Assembly: GCF_000516985.1 (NCBI RefSeq)
Contig: NW_006917096.1
Span: 2,961,606 to 3,025,605 of the forward strand
From: Pestalotiopsis fici W106-1
Taxonomy: Eukaryota > Ascomycota > Sordariomycetes > Amphisphaeriales > Sporocadaceae
Direction: 5' to 3'
Length of the DNA stretch: 64,000 nucleotides
Under the pieces are notes generated by a model. The model had not been told where the DNA came from. It searched no databases and saw only the letters and a program-made list of their open reading frames with translations. The translations under genes were made by a program, and so were the position numbers. Positions 22,718 through 36,036 of this stretch are shown here, in pieces (within the stretch, counting starts at the first letter, position 1; every line of letters starts with the position of its first letter).

Positions 22718-25700
22718 GTAGTGAATGACGCAGATAGAATGGAATTGAGTAGTGAGTTCTTTGTTTTACAGTAGAGTAAACTAGCGCATGCGATACAGAG
22801 CCCTTGACACGAACTCTAAGTAGCAGGAATGATGAATGACGGGTTACATTGCATGTACCAAGTGGCGACTTTTTGAAAGAGCTTGATAATAGTGAAGAAT
22901 GCATTCTGCTCAATTGTTGTTGTTTTTTTTCCCGCCAGTTGCGTGACCGACTCATTGACTAGATTGGTGACGTTGAAGCGCCAGCCTTGCTTGCATGGGT
23001 TCCTTTTGCTATAGCTCAGAGGAAGTTTCAAGGATGTCAAAAAGAATTACCGGCGGCCTAGGGTTCCGCAGTCTGTACCATGCAGAGTTTTATCAAGTCC
23101 CAATTGCTTTTTTAAGATAGTGGTTCTTGCAGCGCTCATGCCAAACCCTGATTTGCTGAATGATACCATCAGCTGGAGGTTGCTGAATGGATCAGGTAAG
23201 GTGGGTGTAGCATTCCGTAGCGATTGGAAACCACCTGGGCAGTGTGCAGGGGCGGGTAGCAATAGCGCCTTAGCTTACTCACCGGCCCGTTCCCCGAATA
23301 ATTGCACCGGTTTTTCGCAATCCCAAGACCCTGGCGACTAGGTAGCTTAGCGATATATATTGCGTATAGTGGATTTTTCATACATTAGGCAGTTGTTCAA
23401 ATGTGATGAGGTTTCGGCAGTTGAATTAGCGATAAATATGAGTTGCTTTTTTCTTGTCCCCCTCCCAGCTTTGGCGGCTTCTTTATCCGAGTCACTTTTT
23501 CCACATCGCCCATGCTTGGAGCACTCCAAAGCCGGGGGTTCAATGAGTTGGTTAGTGTGTATAATACTAGAGGAACATTGACCTGGCGCCTTAAAGACAT
23601 CGTTGCCTAGGCACAAAGGTAGAGATACTCAAATTTGATCGGTATATCCGCTGGCTCTAGTCACTTTTTAATGGAGGAATATTGCTAAAACGGACGTACT
23701 AAAAAAAAAAAAAAGCCTTTGTGGGCCGGCCAAGACACTTGCTCCTTTGAATAATTTTATGGCCGTTCTGTGAGCGTTCTCTAATAACGATGCTTGATAT
23801 ATTTCTCCACAATTGTTACTAACATATCCTTTATTGCTAAACGCCTTGTTTCTTCAGCAATAGCTGGCAGTTTGTTGTGTCAGAAAGTCTAATCCTTCTC
23901 TTAAAAAAACATCCGTTAATGCTTATAGCGGCGAAGGAATATTCTTTTTTTTTTTTTTTTGGTATAATTGGCAATTAGATTGGAGGAATAATATCGACCT
24001 TTCACACGCTATCTCTTTTCACAAAACATTATATTGCTCACTTAATATTGAGTCACAGACACGCGTCCGCGCTTTCAAACAGTGACTTGTAACTTGTAAT
24101 CTCTGAAATCAAAAGCAAGCGATATTCGAAGACCGCATCCTGCACCCATTCATACAAGTCACAATTATGCATGGGAAGAGCAAGGGAAAAGAATCAGAGG
24201 CAAAGAACCATAGGGAATATAGACGGTCTAGATTGCTGATGGTCACAAGGTCAACTAGGCAGCAACGGGCTCCTAGCCAACCACGTTGCGCACCACCTAT
24301 GAAGGTCTATGAAAGACTGATTCAAAACAAAGAAAGCTCTCTGCAATAAGTTAAAATGTGTTTTACTACTATATTGACACCATGCAGGGTAATGACGCGT
24401 GATCCTGCAATACAAGCGTACAGCAGGCACGGCATTGCATGCGAGGGCCTCGAGGGGGGAAATCCTGCGACCGAGATGCGCTCTGGGCATTACCCGCAAG
24501 AGCCTTGAGGGGTCACATCATAGGCGCGAGATGCGCTCTGCAAGAAAGACCTGATGCATGCGACAAATTGTTATTGATGATCCAAGCTTCAGCTCAAATG
24601 GCACAATGTATGGTACTTTGATAGTGAATCACGAAATGGCTTCTTCGAACACAGCGATGAAACTCCTTTGCTTTTGCCAATCCTACCCACCCAAACTCAA
24701 CATACAGAGAAAAAAGTACAGTTCGCCCTCCTCTCATATTCATTGGCTCTACCATGACTGGCTACAACATACTCCATGGACTTCCTCTACTCTGAGAGTA
24801 TCCTGTATTGATTTGAATGTACTCGCTACCTATGCTCTCGTCGTTGATGGTGCTTGGAAAGCTCTACTGAGCCAAGACATCATAGACTAGCCAATGGAAT
24901 ACACCTTGTCTGAATGTGTGCTTCCGAATTTTGAGTCATGGATCAAATCTATCAAAGGTGTTAGATAACCGTGCTTGAATGGCTTTGACAAGGCCCAAGA
25001 GAAGGACTATGGGAGGGCATGGCACTTGCTGATGCAATATCTTACAGCCTCCAAACCTGTAGCATTGTCAGGACTCGCAGGCATCGCACCGTGGGACCTA
25101 GCTGAATTGCTCACTTGGTGATATAATTTTTCAGGACCAACGATTATAAATAGATTTTACTGTGATGGAACTATGTCCTAGAACTTTTGGGCCTCCTATT
25201 ATGATATTCCAAATTTGCATTACATATCAAATACGCGTTTTTTAATCGCCCTATACACTGATGTTTTGCCAATTTATTATGGATAAGTATAATGATTAAC
25301 TCTCTTCTGAGACGAGCTTTTGCATTAAATCTGCCTGATTCATTCAATGTCTCAAGTCTTTCAACTTTGGCTCTTTTACAGCAACAAGCGGAGAATCCAC
25401 TCTTTGGCAGAAATGGTCAAGGCAAAACAATTACTTCTTGTCTCTATATGCATGTCTCCAAGCAAACAACTACCCTTCATGTTGAGGAAAGCACTCCGTA
25501 GTAGAAGTGGACAAGTACATCAATTCACAAGACTCTAAAAGGACAAGATACTCTGAGAAACTCATATATGGGGATCAATCCCATGTCCGTGTCGTGTCTT
25601 TCCATCCGACTACATCCACCTCCAAGATTTATGCCAAGTCAAGCTCCAATGCACTCGATTCAGTCTCATTTCATATGAACTCTTGAGAAAGACTAATATC

Positions 25701-26334
25701 CAGAAGACACCTCGACACTGCGTCCAGCTTACTACCAAGCCGAGTATTGAAGATCAAGGTATGATCTATGTCACCTATCTGTGGTAATTTATGTTGAGAT
25801 CGTGGAGTAACCGCGTAAAACTTGGCAAGTGCCGCCCCAACGACCTGAAGCGACGACAAATCAACTTGATAATGAGACACAAAGTGGCCTGACGACGGGA
25901 TTGTTTCAGTCCTGAGCTACTAGCTTGAGTTCTTGCTAATAACTACCAAACAGAAACATTAAGGAAACTACCTGAGCCAGTCAAAAGACAAGAAACCTTT
26001 ACTGGGCAACCACTCGACAATCACCGTCAATTCAAACTCAGGGCTTTCCGCTTTTGCGAAACTGATCTTTCCTCCCACAACCCAGTCACAGGAAACACTC
26101 AATTTCACTACTTGGGGACATTACCTTCGATTGTAGCCTAGCCCTGTTTCCTTCTTCCCAAATTAACCCCAAGAAGCAAACTTGTAGCAGTCATCACTTG
26201 CATTGCAACATCCTACAGCAACTTCTCACTCAACTCTAACAACTACCAACACTCTTGAGTTCATCTATCCTTTTCACTCTTCATCCTTCACATCTCTTCC
26301 CTTGAGATCATTCCTAACCGATCCCTTCGCCACA
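22718..26334. other. Gene-poor region, no supported gene
   Basis: This 3.6-kb stretch contains homopolymer A and T tracts (near 23701 and 23946), AT-rich patches, and short frames without recognised domains. Frames at 23347-23616 (minus) with a Cys-x-Lys-His-Gly-x-Cys patch, and at 24167-25538 (plus), could be decayed transposon or gene fragments, but I cannot assign them. The last 200 bases before 26335 are a CT/CA-rich leader of the Myb-like gene. Confidence 0.4.
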
Positions 26335-27472
26335 ATGTCTACCAAGGACGACAGCACTCAATTCCAGTTCTTGATCACCTGCATCAAGAACTCCAACGCC
26401 GGCAAGGTGAGTCACCCCTTTTCTGTCCATTTGAAATTTTCTTCCGGTCCTAGAACCCATGGCAATCTACACTTCTGATGATGGACTGCCTTTATGTCTA
26501 TGTCGTCGCGTGCTTTCCCCCCTGCCCCCGGAAGCTTCATCCGATACAGGAGGCATCCATGTCTACATGGCACCTCCGCTTATCTCTCCGATCACGATCC
26601 ACCTGAGTTGTGTCACTTGATTGCTAATTCTTGTTCTTCACAGGTCGACTTCGGCGCTGTTGCCGAGCAGCTGGGAATTGTCAGCAAGGGCGCTGCGTAA
26701 GTATCCATGCATCACTTTCTTGGTTTGAACATGACTGACTCCTGCTCGCAGTGCCAAGCGATATGAGCGTCTCATGAAGGCCCACGGCATCGGTCCTAAT
26801 GGCATCGCCGGTACTGCCAGCCCGAAGAAGGCAGCCATCAAGAAGGAGAAGGGTGCAGGAAAGTCTCCTGCCAAGAAGCGCAAGCTCGAGGAGGTCGATG
26901 AGAATGCCGGCGACGATGACGAGCCCATCAAGGACGAGAACATTAAAGGTGAAGTCAAATCTGAAGTGAAATGTGAAGTGAAGTTCGAAGATGCCATGAA
27001 CGTCAAGCTGGAACACGGCAGTGGTGGTATGGCGATTACAGACACTGGAGCGCCAAACTCGACACTGTCTTCTAGTCACGGCAACGACGAAGACGACGAT
27101 GATGATGTTCTAGTGGTCTCAGCCACCGAAAGATCAAGCAGCGGCAATGTTCCTGCCTACGGCAGCAGCGATCACCACCACCACCACCACCACATGTCCA
27201 TGTCGACGCAGCATATTCCAAGTATCCACTCACCTTTCGACTACGCCACTAACATGGGATTCCCTCTACAGACAACGCCGACGTCGACTATGATGACGAC
27301 GACCACGATGATGCCGAGGTCTAGCTCTGGCAACCCCCTACCCTACGGCTTTGCCCCTTCACCATATGCACACAGTCACGACGGTCACCACTTCTTCTGG
27401 CAAGGCCCTGGCATGATGCCCACGCACCCTGATGGTGGACACAAGGAAGATCCGACAGATCGAAGCTCGTGA
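26335..27472 (+). CDS. Myb/SANT-like protein with His-rich tail
   Basis: Three exons, 26335-26406, 26644-26696 and 26752-27472, encode 281 residues. Introns are phase 0 (GTGAGT/CAG) and phase 2 (GTAAGT/CAG). The spliced N-terminus reads STQFQFLITCIKNSNAGK, VDFGAVAEQLGIVSKG, AAKRYERLMKAHGI: a Myb/SANT-like domain over residues 8-56. A Lys-rich segment (PAKKRKLEE, a likely nuclear signal), acidic stretches and an EVKSEVKCEVKFE repeat follow, then a run of seven His, Met/Thr-rich tracts and a His/Gly/Pro-rich end. A nuclear regulator is the family-level guess. Both intron positions recur in paralogues: the first in the gene at 1-246, the second in the gene at 2962. The start follows a CT/CA-rich leader in CCACAATGTC context. 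Confidence 0.85.
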
Positions 27473-30273
27473 CGCGCTGGTTAAGGCAACCTGGTAAGTC
27501 AGAGTGTACATGTCACTTACCCATCTTCCAACAAAGGCTGACCAGATTCTACCAATCCAGGCTCCCAATATCCCTTGACATCTTACACTTACGGAATGTT
27601 CTACTTTTTCATGGGCGCATGATCGACAGATGAGGCATCAACCTTTCATACACGTCGATACACCTTTGCGCGTTGCGGTGGTTTCTTTTTAGCAGGGATG
27701 GGGCCTTGAAGGCAGTCAAGGAAGGTTCAGCAGGATTTATCATGATCACAATAAACACATGTTCTCTCCACCACCTTGAAATGCAAATACGTGAGGAGGT
27801 TCTCCATGTTCGAGGGTCCCCTTTGACTAGACTTGAGATTGAGCAAGTGAAGGACATTGATCCCCGCAACGCCGAAGATTAAAGTTCTGCAGCAGCTTGT
27901 AAACATTACTTGGTGTTGACAGTCTGTGTATACTTTTGCTTGATGCAAGACTTTCGTACAGCTCAATGCAGGTCTTCCCAGTAGATCAGGTCATTCTTAC
28001 TTGCTATTCTCGTGGTTGCTCCTCTCTCAGCTAATACTCAAATGTTGTCCTAGATGACTATGACCCTCACTTTCCAAATGTTGCTCCCTCATCAAGGCCT
28101 TCCGCATTTTTGTGCACTCTTGAGGTACAGAGTCTGCTGCACAAGCTGCCTCGTACATGAGCAATTGCTGCCATCTCGGCCATGATCCTCCTGTGAATGG
28201 CTGTAGCCAAAGAACCTAGCAGCACATCTCAGTGTCCATATTTCGTAGCAAAGTGGTTGCGTCTTGACTGTCAAGTTGTGCTCTCGATCTCCCGAGTAGG
28301 CAAACATTGAACTCCGAGCACTGTTGCGAGTTTTGAGCAATAATCCTTGCATATGTGCTGGCTCAAGACCTGAATCCAGCTTCAAGGTTCTTATCGAACA
28401 GGGAAAACGTTGGATACCTTCTGATTCAATTAAATTTCCATCCCGTCCCAGCAAAATGGGACCTTTCTGAACATTAGGCTGATTCGACAGCCTCGCGGAT
28501 GTTCTTGTCCGCCTGTCGAGCATCTGGTGACCGCGTCGTTGAGAACCAACCTGCGCTGCAACTCGGCCGGCAGGCTAGCGAACGAAATCAAGACGCCACG
28601 AGCCACTCGCCGTAGCCGTCGAGGAAGATGAAGTCGGACTGTGTTGGAACGCGCCAGCTCAATTCTTGCACCCCTCACACACCGGCAATGACCCCTTGAT
28701 GGACTCGAAGCAAGGAGGTACCGCAACCTAGGCTCAACAGCCGCTGCCTTCGATGCGAGGAGGCTTCTCGTCGTCATAGTCGCCGGTGCGTCCGTGGATA
28801 CTTTCTCGAGATGCTTCGTTGACCGCAACAGACTTGTTGACAGTAGCCGTGAAATGGACGGGCCAGGTCTCGGTAGGCTTGGCCTCGCTTCCGTACTCTT
28901 CTCGTTGTTGGTCTTGATCTCTAGGGGGGATTCTCTGGGCTGCTCTTTCACCGGGGGTCTCTTCCCGCCAAGCTTTGGTCGATGTTGGTTCGGGTGCTGC
29001 TTGGTTCGTAGCGATGGAACTCCATCCTCCCGCCTAGTTGGTTGGGAGAAGACAGGCTTTGGGGACTGCTTGAGGCTCTGGGGGTGTTTTTGGGCACGAA
29101 TCCGTTCCTAGAATGGGTCATTCTGGTTACTGAACACTTTTGGTCACTTTGGATTGATTTTACCTGACCTTGTATCGGTCACGGAGCTTGGGTTTCGGAC
29201 GTAGGAGGGTTGCGACCTTGGGCTATGTTCCACGCGAGATTCTGCAGCAAGTGAGAGTATTATTGATGATCTCGTGTCGTCTTGCAGACCCGTAATTATA
29301 ATAAGATGAACTGTCATGACCCTGGGTACTGCTTTTCGACGAACAGAGGCTTTGGTTGAATGCTGCGCGTGTCTGTTGACTGTGCCATGAAGTTGCACAA
29401 GCCCATGAGGCGGACTGCAGGCACTTCACCCAGGAAGCATCCAAAAAGCCGTAGCCAGTAGTCGTGATAATTAGAGTCGATGTGCCACTTGTGATGCTTG
29501 TCCGGTGTCCGGTGTGCTGGGCCATGTCTCGATTGTCGCGAGGGTGGGCTCCCTACAGGCCTCATTGCTGCTGCAGTTCAACCACGATCGCCACCACGAC
29601 CGCACCGAAAATTATCTGCAAAACGAATCTGATGGCATGAACGAAGTCTACTAAGTCTATGTCTGCAATTTCAAAGATGTCGCACCTCGGCGCGTTGCAC
29701 TGGTGCCCTCGATTTGCGCCTCATCAGAGCAGCAGTTCGACCGCCACCACAACAACGCGCGCCCGGAAAACGATCTACGAAAATTAATCTTGCGCATATT
29801 CAAAGCCTCCTCAATTGATGAGCGCAAATTTGAGGATTATCTAAACGTTACGCGATGCGTGGAAGACTCGTTGTCGCTCGAGGCGTCGAGGCCATCGGTC
29901 TATCGCTGCTGCGGACCCCCACCACAGCAGGCCTCCAACCTGTACTCAAGTCTCTCCACCGACGGCCTCGGTCACATGTCCAAACCACATGTAATATCAT
30001 CTTCACAGTTCTAACTCTCAATACAAATGTCAGATTTGCATGTAAAAGTCTCTTCTGGTTACTACCAAACAGTTCAAGGTGCCGCGCGCTCTGTTGATCA
30101 TGCAGCACAAATGCATACATCGGCATATCCTACAGTAGGCGTCCCATGATGAGCACAAGATCCTCAAGTGCGAAAGAAGACTGCGCAGCCAGAACTTCAG
30201 ATCAAATTGTAGATAATATGTCTTTGTGCGCTCTAAAGTACCACTAAATCTATAAACCTGCTTTATTTAGGCA
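27473..30273. other. Gene-poor region with possible relics
   Basis: About 2.8 kb between the Myb-like gene and the retrotransposon. It holds decayed coding-like frames on the minus strand (28620-29110 and 29314-29565) and a pair of diverged direct repeats near 29560 and 29716, but no intact gene. Confidence 0.4.
28620..29110 (-). pseudogene. Frameshifted coding relic of unknown family
   Basis: Reading the minus strand from about 29110, one frame gives a Pro/Lys-rich stretch (SLKQSPKPVFSQPTRRED, later KRPPVKEQPRESP). At about 28910 the sense continues in another frame with TETWPVHFTATVNKSVAVNE and GDYDDEKPPRIEGSGC before stops. The residue composition looks coding but needs a frame change and is interrupted by stops. 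I do not recognise the protein. Confidence 0.3.
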
Positions 30274-30278
30274 ATTAA

Positions 30279-30446
30279 TGTTACGGGTGCACCCGATTTT
30301 CGGCACCGGATATATAGTTAATCCGGTGCCTAAATAGGTTATAATAAAATTTGCGTATAGGAAATAGCTTTTTTTTATTTAAGCTAATTTATAAATTATA
30401 TTTGGCTATAATTACGTAATTATACGCATTTAGTAAATTTATTATA
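30279..30446 (+). repeat. Left LTR (168 bp)
   Basis: Starts TGTTACGGGTGCACCC and ends ATTATA, where the canonical terminal CA has probably become TA. It aligns without gaps to the right LTR. The first 65 bases keep G and C; the remaining 100 carry many C-to-T and G-to-A changes relative to the right copy. Confidence 0.88.
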
Positions 30447-32539
30447 TATAAATTAGCTTTATTTTTGCAATTTTATATAAATTAATAAAATATTTATAAA
30501 ATTTTTAGTGCTATTTTTTATTTTTAATAGCGTAATATCCGAAAATTTTAATAAATACGAAATCGCTCCAAAATTTCCCTTTTTTAATAACCCCTCGCTT
30601 TTCCCCCTAATATACGATATTATAAAAAGTTCCGACCCCGAAAATACGGCTTAAGCCTTTTATAATAGCGTTTTTAATTATTATAAAGCCGTTAAATAGC
30701 TTTTTTAAAACGGAAAAATAAAATTTTTTAAGTTTTTTTTTATTATAGCGAAAATAAAAATAATAAAAACCGTTATTTATTAGGTAACGAATAGCTTATT
30801 TACCTTAATTTTATAATAGCCTTTTTAAAAAATAAGCGCTTTTATATAGCGTAATAATTTATTAGTATTAATTTTAAATAGCTTAAATAAAAAACGTTTT
30901 TTAAAAAAATCGAAAATTAATTTATCGATAAAAAAGCTAAGCAAATCGCGGATAATCGCTTAATTTAAATAAAATAAAAAAAAAATTAAAAATTCTCCGA
31001 TTTCTTAAACGATTTTAAATATTAGCTCGGTTTTAATAAAAAATTAAATTAAATAAACGTAATTAAAATTATTACTTTTAATTCCGCTATTAACCAAAGC
31101 CTAAAAAACCGTTTAATTATTTTCGATTTATTTAACGATAATTATAATTAATAATTAAATATAATTAAAAAAATAGCTAATCGCCTAAATGCCTTATAAA
31201 AAAATAAGCGTAAAAAAGCTAAAAATATAAAAATTTAGTTTTTAAAAAAAGCCGGAGCTATTTTATTTTATTTTACCTTTTTTTGGGAAACCTTATAAAA
31301 TCGAATAAACGCTAAAAAAAAATATTATTATAAAAAAAATTAATAAATTCGATTTATAATAATTTATTATTACCGTTATTAATATTATAAGCGTAATATA
31401 AATAAGCAAAAAAGCGTCGGAAAATAAATAAAAACCCCGAGCTTTTTAGCGTAATAAGCAAAAAATTTAATCCTTCCGAAAAAAAAATTATACTTTAAAT
31501 ATAAATAATCTAAATATTTTTATTAAAAATATATTATTTATAGCTTTTTTATTAATTTTAACCCCCGAATTAGCTACGCCGAGGTTATTTCGGACCTTAA
31601 AAAAATAAAAAACCGTCGGAAAATACTTAAGCTTTAAAAAAAATCGCTTTTAAAGCTTAAAAAAAAACCTATAATTATTATTTTAAATATCCTAAATAAT
31701 ATATATACTACTTTTTTTTAATAAATATATTTATTAATAATTTATTTTATTATAACGCGTTTATCGATAATAAATGCTTTTATTATTTTGCTTTTAATAA
31801 ATTTTTTATCATTAAAAAAAAATTTAAACGTATTTAAATCCGGAATAAAAAATTCCGGCTCGCTAAAAACGATAAAAAACGTCGATATATTCGAAAAATC
31901 GCTATTTATTAAATAAATATCAACGGACGGAAAAAAAAAATAATAAAATACGTCGTTCTTAATTTAATTTATAATATTATATTAAAAAAACCTTAAATAA
32001 AAAGCAACGACATAATATATTTATTTAGGAAAAAAATACTTAAATTTAGCATTAAAAAGCACGGTTTTTTTATCCGTAAAAAAAGGCTAATATAAAAATA
32101 AAGCACCCGAATTAATAAAAAATAAAACGTAATACGTAAAAAATATATAAATAATTATAAATGCTATTTACGTAGCAAAAATATATAAAGCGCGTAAAAA
32201 TTTTAAAAAAATAATTAAAACCATTTAAATTTTTACCGTTATAATAATAAATATTAATTAAACGCTAAAAATCAAAAAAAAAAACGACCTTTTTTAAAAT
32301 AACCGATATATTACCTTTTTAGCTTAAATATTACGCTTTTTTATTTATAAATAATAAGCAAACAAAGCTCTTATTTTATTAATTTAAAGCAAATTATGCG
32401 ATTATTTTATTTAAAAATAAATAAGGCAAAATTCGGAAAATTTTATAAAGCCTTTTATACGGTATATTTAAAAATAAATTGCTTATTTTTAGGAAAATAT
32501 TTACTAATTACCTAAATAAAAATTAAATTAAGGCTAATA

Positions 32540-34500
32540 ATTCTCCCGAAAAAGCCCTTATATTTTTTATAAAAAAACCCGGAAAAGGTTTTCGTTTTTG
32601 CGTAAATTACCGAGCCTTAAACGCTATTATAAAAAAAAACCGCTATTTTTTTTTTATTAAGGAAATTTTACGCTTTTTTTTAAAAGCTAAATAATTTATT
32701 AAAATTAATATTAAAGCCGCTTTTTATAAAATAAAAATTAAAAAAAAAATAAATAAAAAACCGCTTTTCGCATTCGCTTTAGCTTATTCGAATAGCTAAT
32801 AATACCTTTCGGATTAACGGGAGCCTTAATTATTTTTTAAAGGTTTATTAATATTATATTATAAAAATACCTAAACGACTTTTGCTTTATTTATTTAAAT
32901 AATATTTTAATTTATTTTAACGGCGATTATATAAATTATATATTAAAAATAAATAAAATTTTTATTAAATTAAATAAAGCTAGGCTTTACCTTAATTTTA
33001 AAAAATATAAATTCGCTATTATTTAAACTAAATATTTAAAATTTATTATTTATACCGGAGAAAAAATTAAAATTAACCCTAAAAAAATAAAGGCTATTAA
33101 AAAATAAAAGGCTTTTATTAGCGTAAAAAAAATTCGTAATTTTATAGGTTTCGCGAATTTTTATAAAAAATTTATCTTTTAATTTAGCAACGTTATAAGA
33201 CTTTTATTAGCTTTATTTAAAAAATTAGCACTTTAAAAATAAAAATTAGCTAAAAAATATAGCTTCGAAACCTTTAAAAAGCTTTTTATTATTATATTTA
33301 TCTTAGCGATATAAAACGAAAAACGTAAAACGGTAATCGAATACGATTATTTTAGCTAGGCTTTAAAAAAAGCCTTTTTATAAATCGATAATAAAAAAAG
33401 ATTACGTTTTATAGCCTTTTTTTTTAAACGATTAAATTTAGCCGAAATTAATTATAAAATCTATAATAAAAAGCTGCTCGCGATTATCCGCTATTTAAAA
33501 AAATAAAAAGGAAAACTAAAAAGCTTAGCTAAATTTTTTAAAATTTTTACAAATTATAAAAATTTATAATATTTTACTATTAAAAGGAATTTAACTAAAA
33601 GGCAAATTCGATAATTTTTAATTTTATTTAAATTTAATTTTTAATTATAATTTCGCGTAAAAAAAAAAGCGGTAAACCTAATACCTTTAGCCGTTTAAAA
33701 TAAAACCTCCCTAAAAGGGTCGATAACCCGAAATTAAAATTTCGCCGCTTATAGCTCGTTAAAAACGAATAGCTTTTATTTATTATTATATTTTCCGAAA
33801 ATACTAAATATATTTAAATATTAATTTATATAATACTTTTATATTTTAAGCTTATAAAATAAAAATTACTAAATATAAAATAAAGCTATTAAATTCCCGA
33901 AAATAAAAATTTATTTTTTAAAGCTAAGCTATAATTATTTTAAAATAAAATTATAATATAAAATATTAATTTTATTAATTTATATTTTGCAATATAATTA
34001 AAAGCGCGTACGTTTCCGCCCGGGTTATTTAAAAAAAAATATAATATTAAAATATTAATCGCGGAATATAAATTAAACCCTAAAAGCGCCTTTTTATTCC
34101 GAAAAAAACTGTTTATTTTAAATTAGGAATTTTTTTAGATTATATTTATATAAAAAATTTACGATTTATTTATTACCGGCTATTTAAAAAAAGATAATAT
34201 TTTTGCGATAATATTAAAATATTTTTATTAGCCGGGAGTATTTAAAATAATACGGAAATTTAATATTAATTACAATATTTATAGGCGCTTTAAAATTTAG
34301 CGCGAAAAAAAAAAGCGGCCTTTTAGCCCTTTTCTTTATACTAAACCGGTTTTATTCGGAATTTTTTATCGATTTTATAATAGAGCTTTTTACGAAAAAA
34401 AAAAAACCTTTATTTTATAATAATAATCGTAAATCGCCTAATAAAAATAATTATAGCAAAAAGCATAAATATTATAAAAACGCTTAATTACGCCTGGCGT
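32540..34500 (+). pseudogene. Degenerate pol (RT, RNase H, integrase) relic
   Basis: Short plus-strand segments are still readable. RT: GKGFRFCVNYRALNAI near 32581, and the catalytic box read as YLNN at 32893-32904 where Gypsy elements have an aspartate pair, consistent with G-to-A change. RNase H: AEINYKIYNKKLLAIIRY at about 33440-33495. Integrase: IDFIIEL-like text near 34365. Stops and frame interruptions occur throughout. The order RT, RNase H, integrase indicates Ty3/Gypsy and not Copia. Confidence 0.8.
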
Positions 34501-36023
34501 TTTATTAATTATTATTAAAAATTTTACGGTTTTTTTTAAGCTATTATTTTTAATAAAAAATTAAATTAAATAAGCGATTTTTAGGCTTATTTATACAAAA
34601 TAGTAAATATTAAAAAAAAATTATTTATAGCTTTTTACCTAAAAATTAACGGTTCGATTAAATATATAAATTAAAAAATTTAATTATATTTTAAAGCCTT
34701 TATTTCGTACGCTTAATATAATTAGCCCGAATTTCTCTTTTTTATTATATTTATTATTAATAACCATAATACCTCGATCGGCGCTAATCCCTTTTTTTTA
34801 ATTTATAAATATTACGCCGAATTTATAAAGCAAATACTCCCGTTATAAAAGCTTTTATAAAAAATAAATAAAAAATAAGCTAAAAAATTCGTAAATCGAT
34901 AAAAAAAAAGCTAAGATTTAGCTTAAGCTATAATAGCAGCTATATAATAAAAAATAAAAAATACGGCAAATAAAAATAAAAAGCTATAAAAACGATTTAA
35001 AGCTAAAAATTTAATATAATTTAAGCTTAAAAACCTAAAAATATTATAAATATTTAAAAAATTATTTTAAATTAATATAAAATATAAAATTAATAAAATT
35101 ATTAGTTTATAAATAATTAAGCTAAACGTATTTAGCAAAATTTAGCTATAATTTTATATAAATTTATTACGGAAAATAAGCGAAAATCCCTTACCGTTAT
35201 AAAAAAGCGAAAATTAATAATTACTTTTAATATTTAATAAAAAATTTTTATAAAAAAAATAAATCGTTAAAAAGATTTTTTATATAAAGCGGCACTTTAT
35301 AAAACGAAAATTCGAACGGAAATTATTAATAAAATAGCAAAATTATATAAAATTTATTTAATAAGCCCGAACCGTATTTAATAATATATAAGCTTTAAAT
35401 AATTTTAAAGCTTAATTCGGCGTAAATAATAAAATAAATAAAAAAAAAGGCTAAAATAAGGCTTTTAATAAAAAAAAAATAAAAAGCTATTATTAAAATA
35501 GCTAAAAATAAGCAATTAATAAAAGCTCGAAAAAAAAAATTAGCTAAAAAAAAAAGCTCGAAAATTTAATTAATAAAATGCTTTTGCTTTTTATTAAAAT
35601 TTAAAATTAAATTTTTAATTTATTTATATTTTCCCGTTTTTATTCGAAAAAGGTATTAAAAATCTTTTTATTTATTCGAAAAAAACACCGGTTATATAAA
35701 ATAGCCGGTTACGCGCTTTTCGATATTAAATTAATTAATTAGGTATTTTTTAATAAAAGCTTTAATATCCTAAATATACCCGGATAGCGTTTTTTTTTTA
35801 TATTAAAAAAATAACGGCTTATTAATAATTATTAAAAATTTTATATTTTAAATTTTTTATTCGTAATAAAAAACGCATTATAGCTAGGAGAATTTCGGGT
35901 TTTATAATAAAAATTACGGGAAAAAAGCGTTATATAAAATAATTAAGGCATAAGCGGCTATTATAGCTTAATAATTAAAAAAGGAATTTTTAAAAATTTA
36001 GGGTTTAATTTCCCGAAAAACCC

Positions 36024-36033
36024 GGAAAAAGGA
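36024..36033 (+). other. Polypurine tract-like site
   Basis: GGAAAAAGGA lies three bases before the right LTR, the expected priming site for plus-strand DNA synthesis in LTR elements. Confidence 0.5.
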
Positions 36034-36036
36034 TAA

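Noticed and set aside
23940..24100. Second retrotransposon relic
   Set aside because: AT-rich with a T tract, but no LTR pair, TSD or coding relic was found.
24558..24890. 110-codon frame in the gene-poor region
   Set aside because: No family match visible and neighbouring sequence is AT-rich with homopolymer tracts; left as unassigned.
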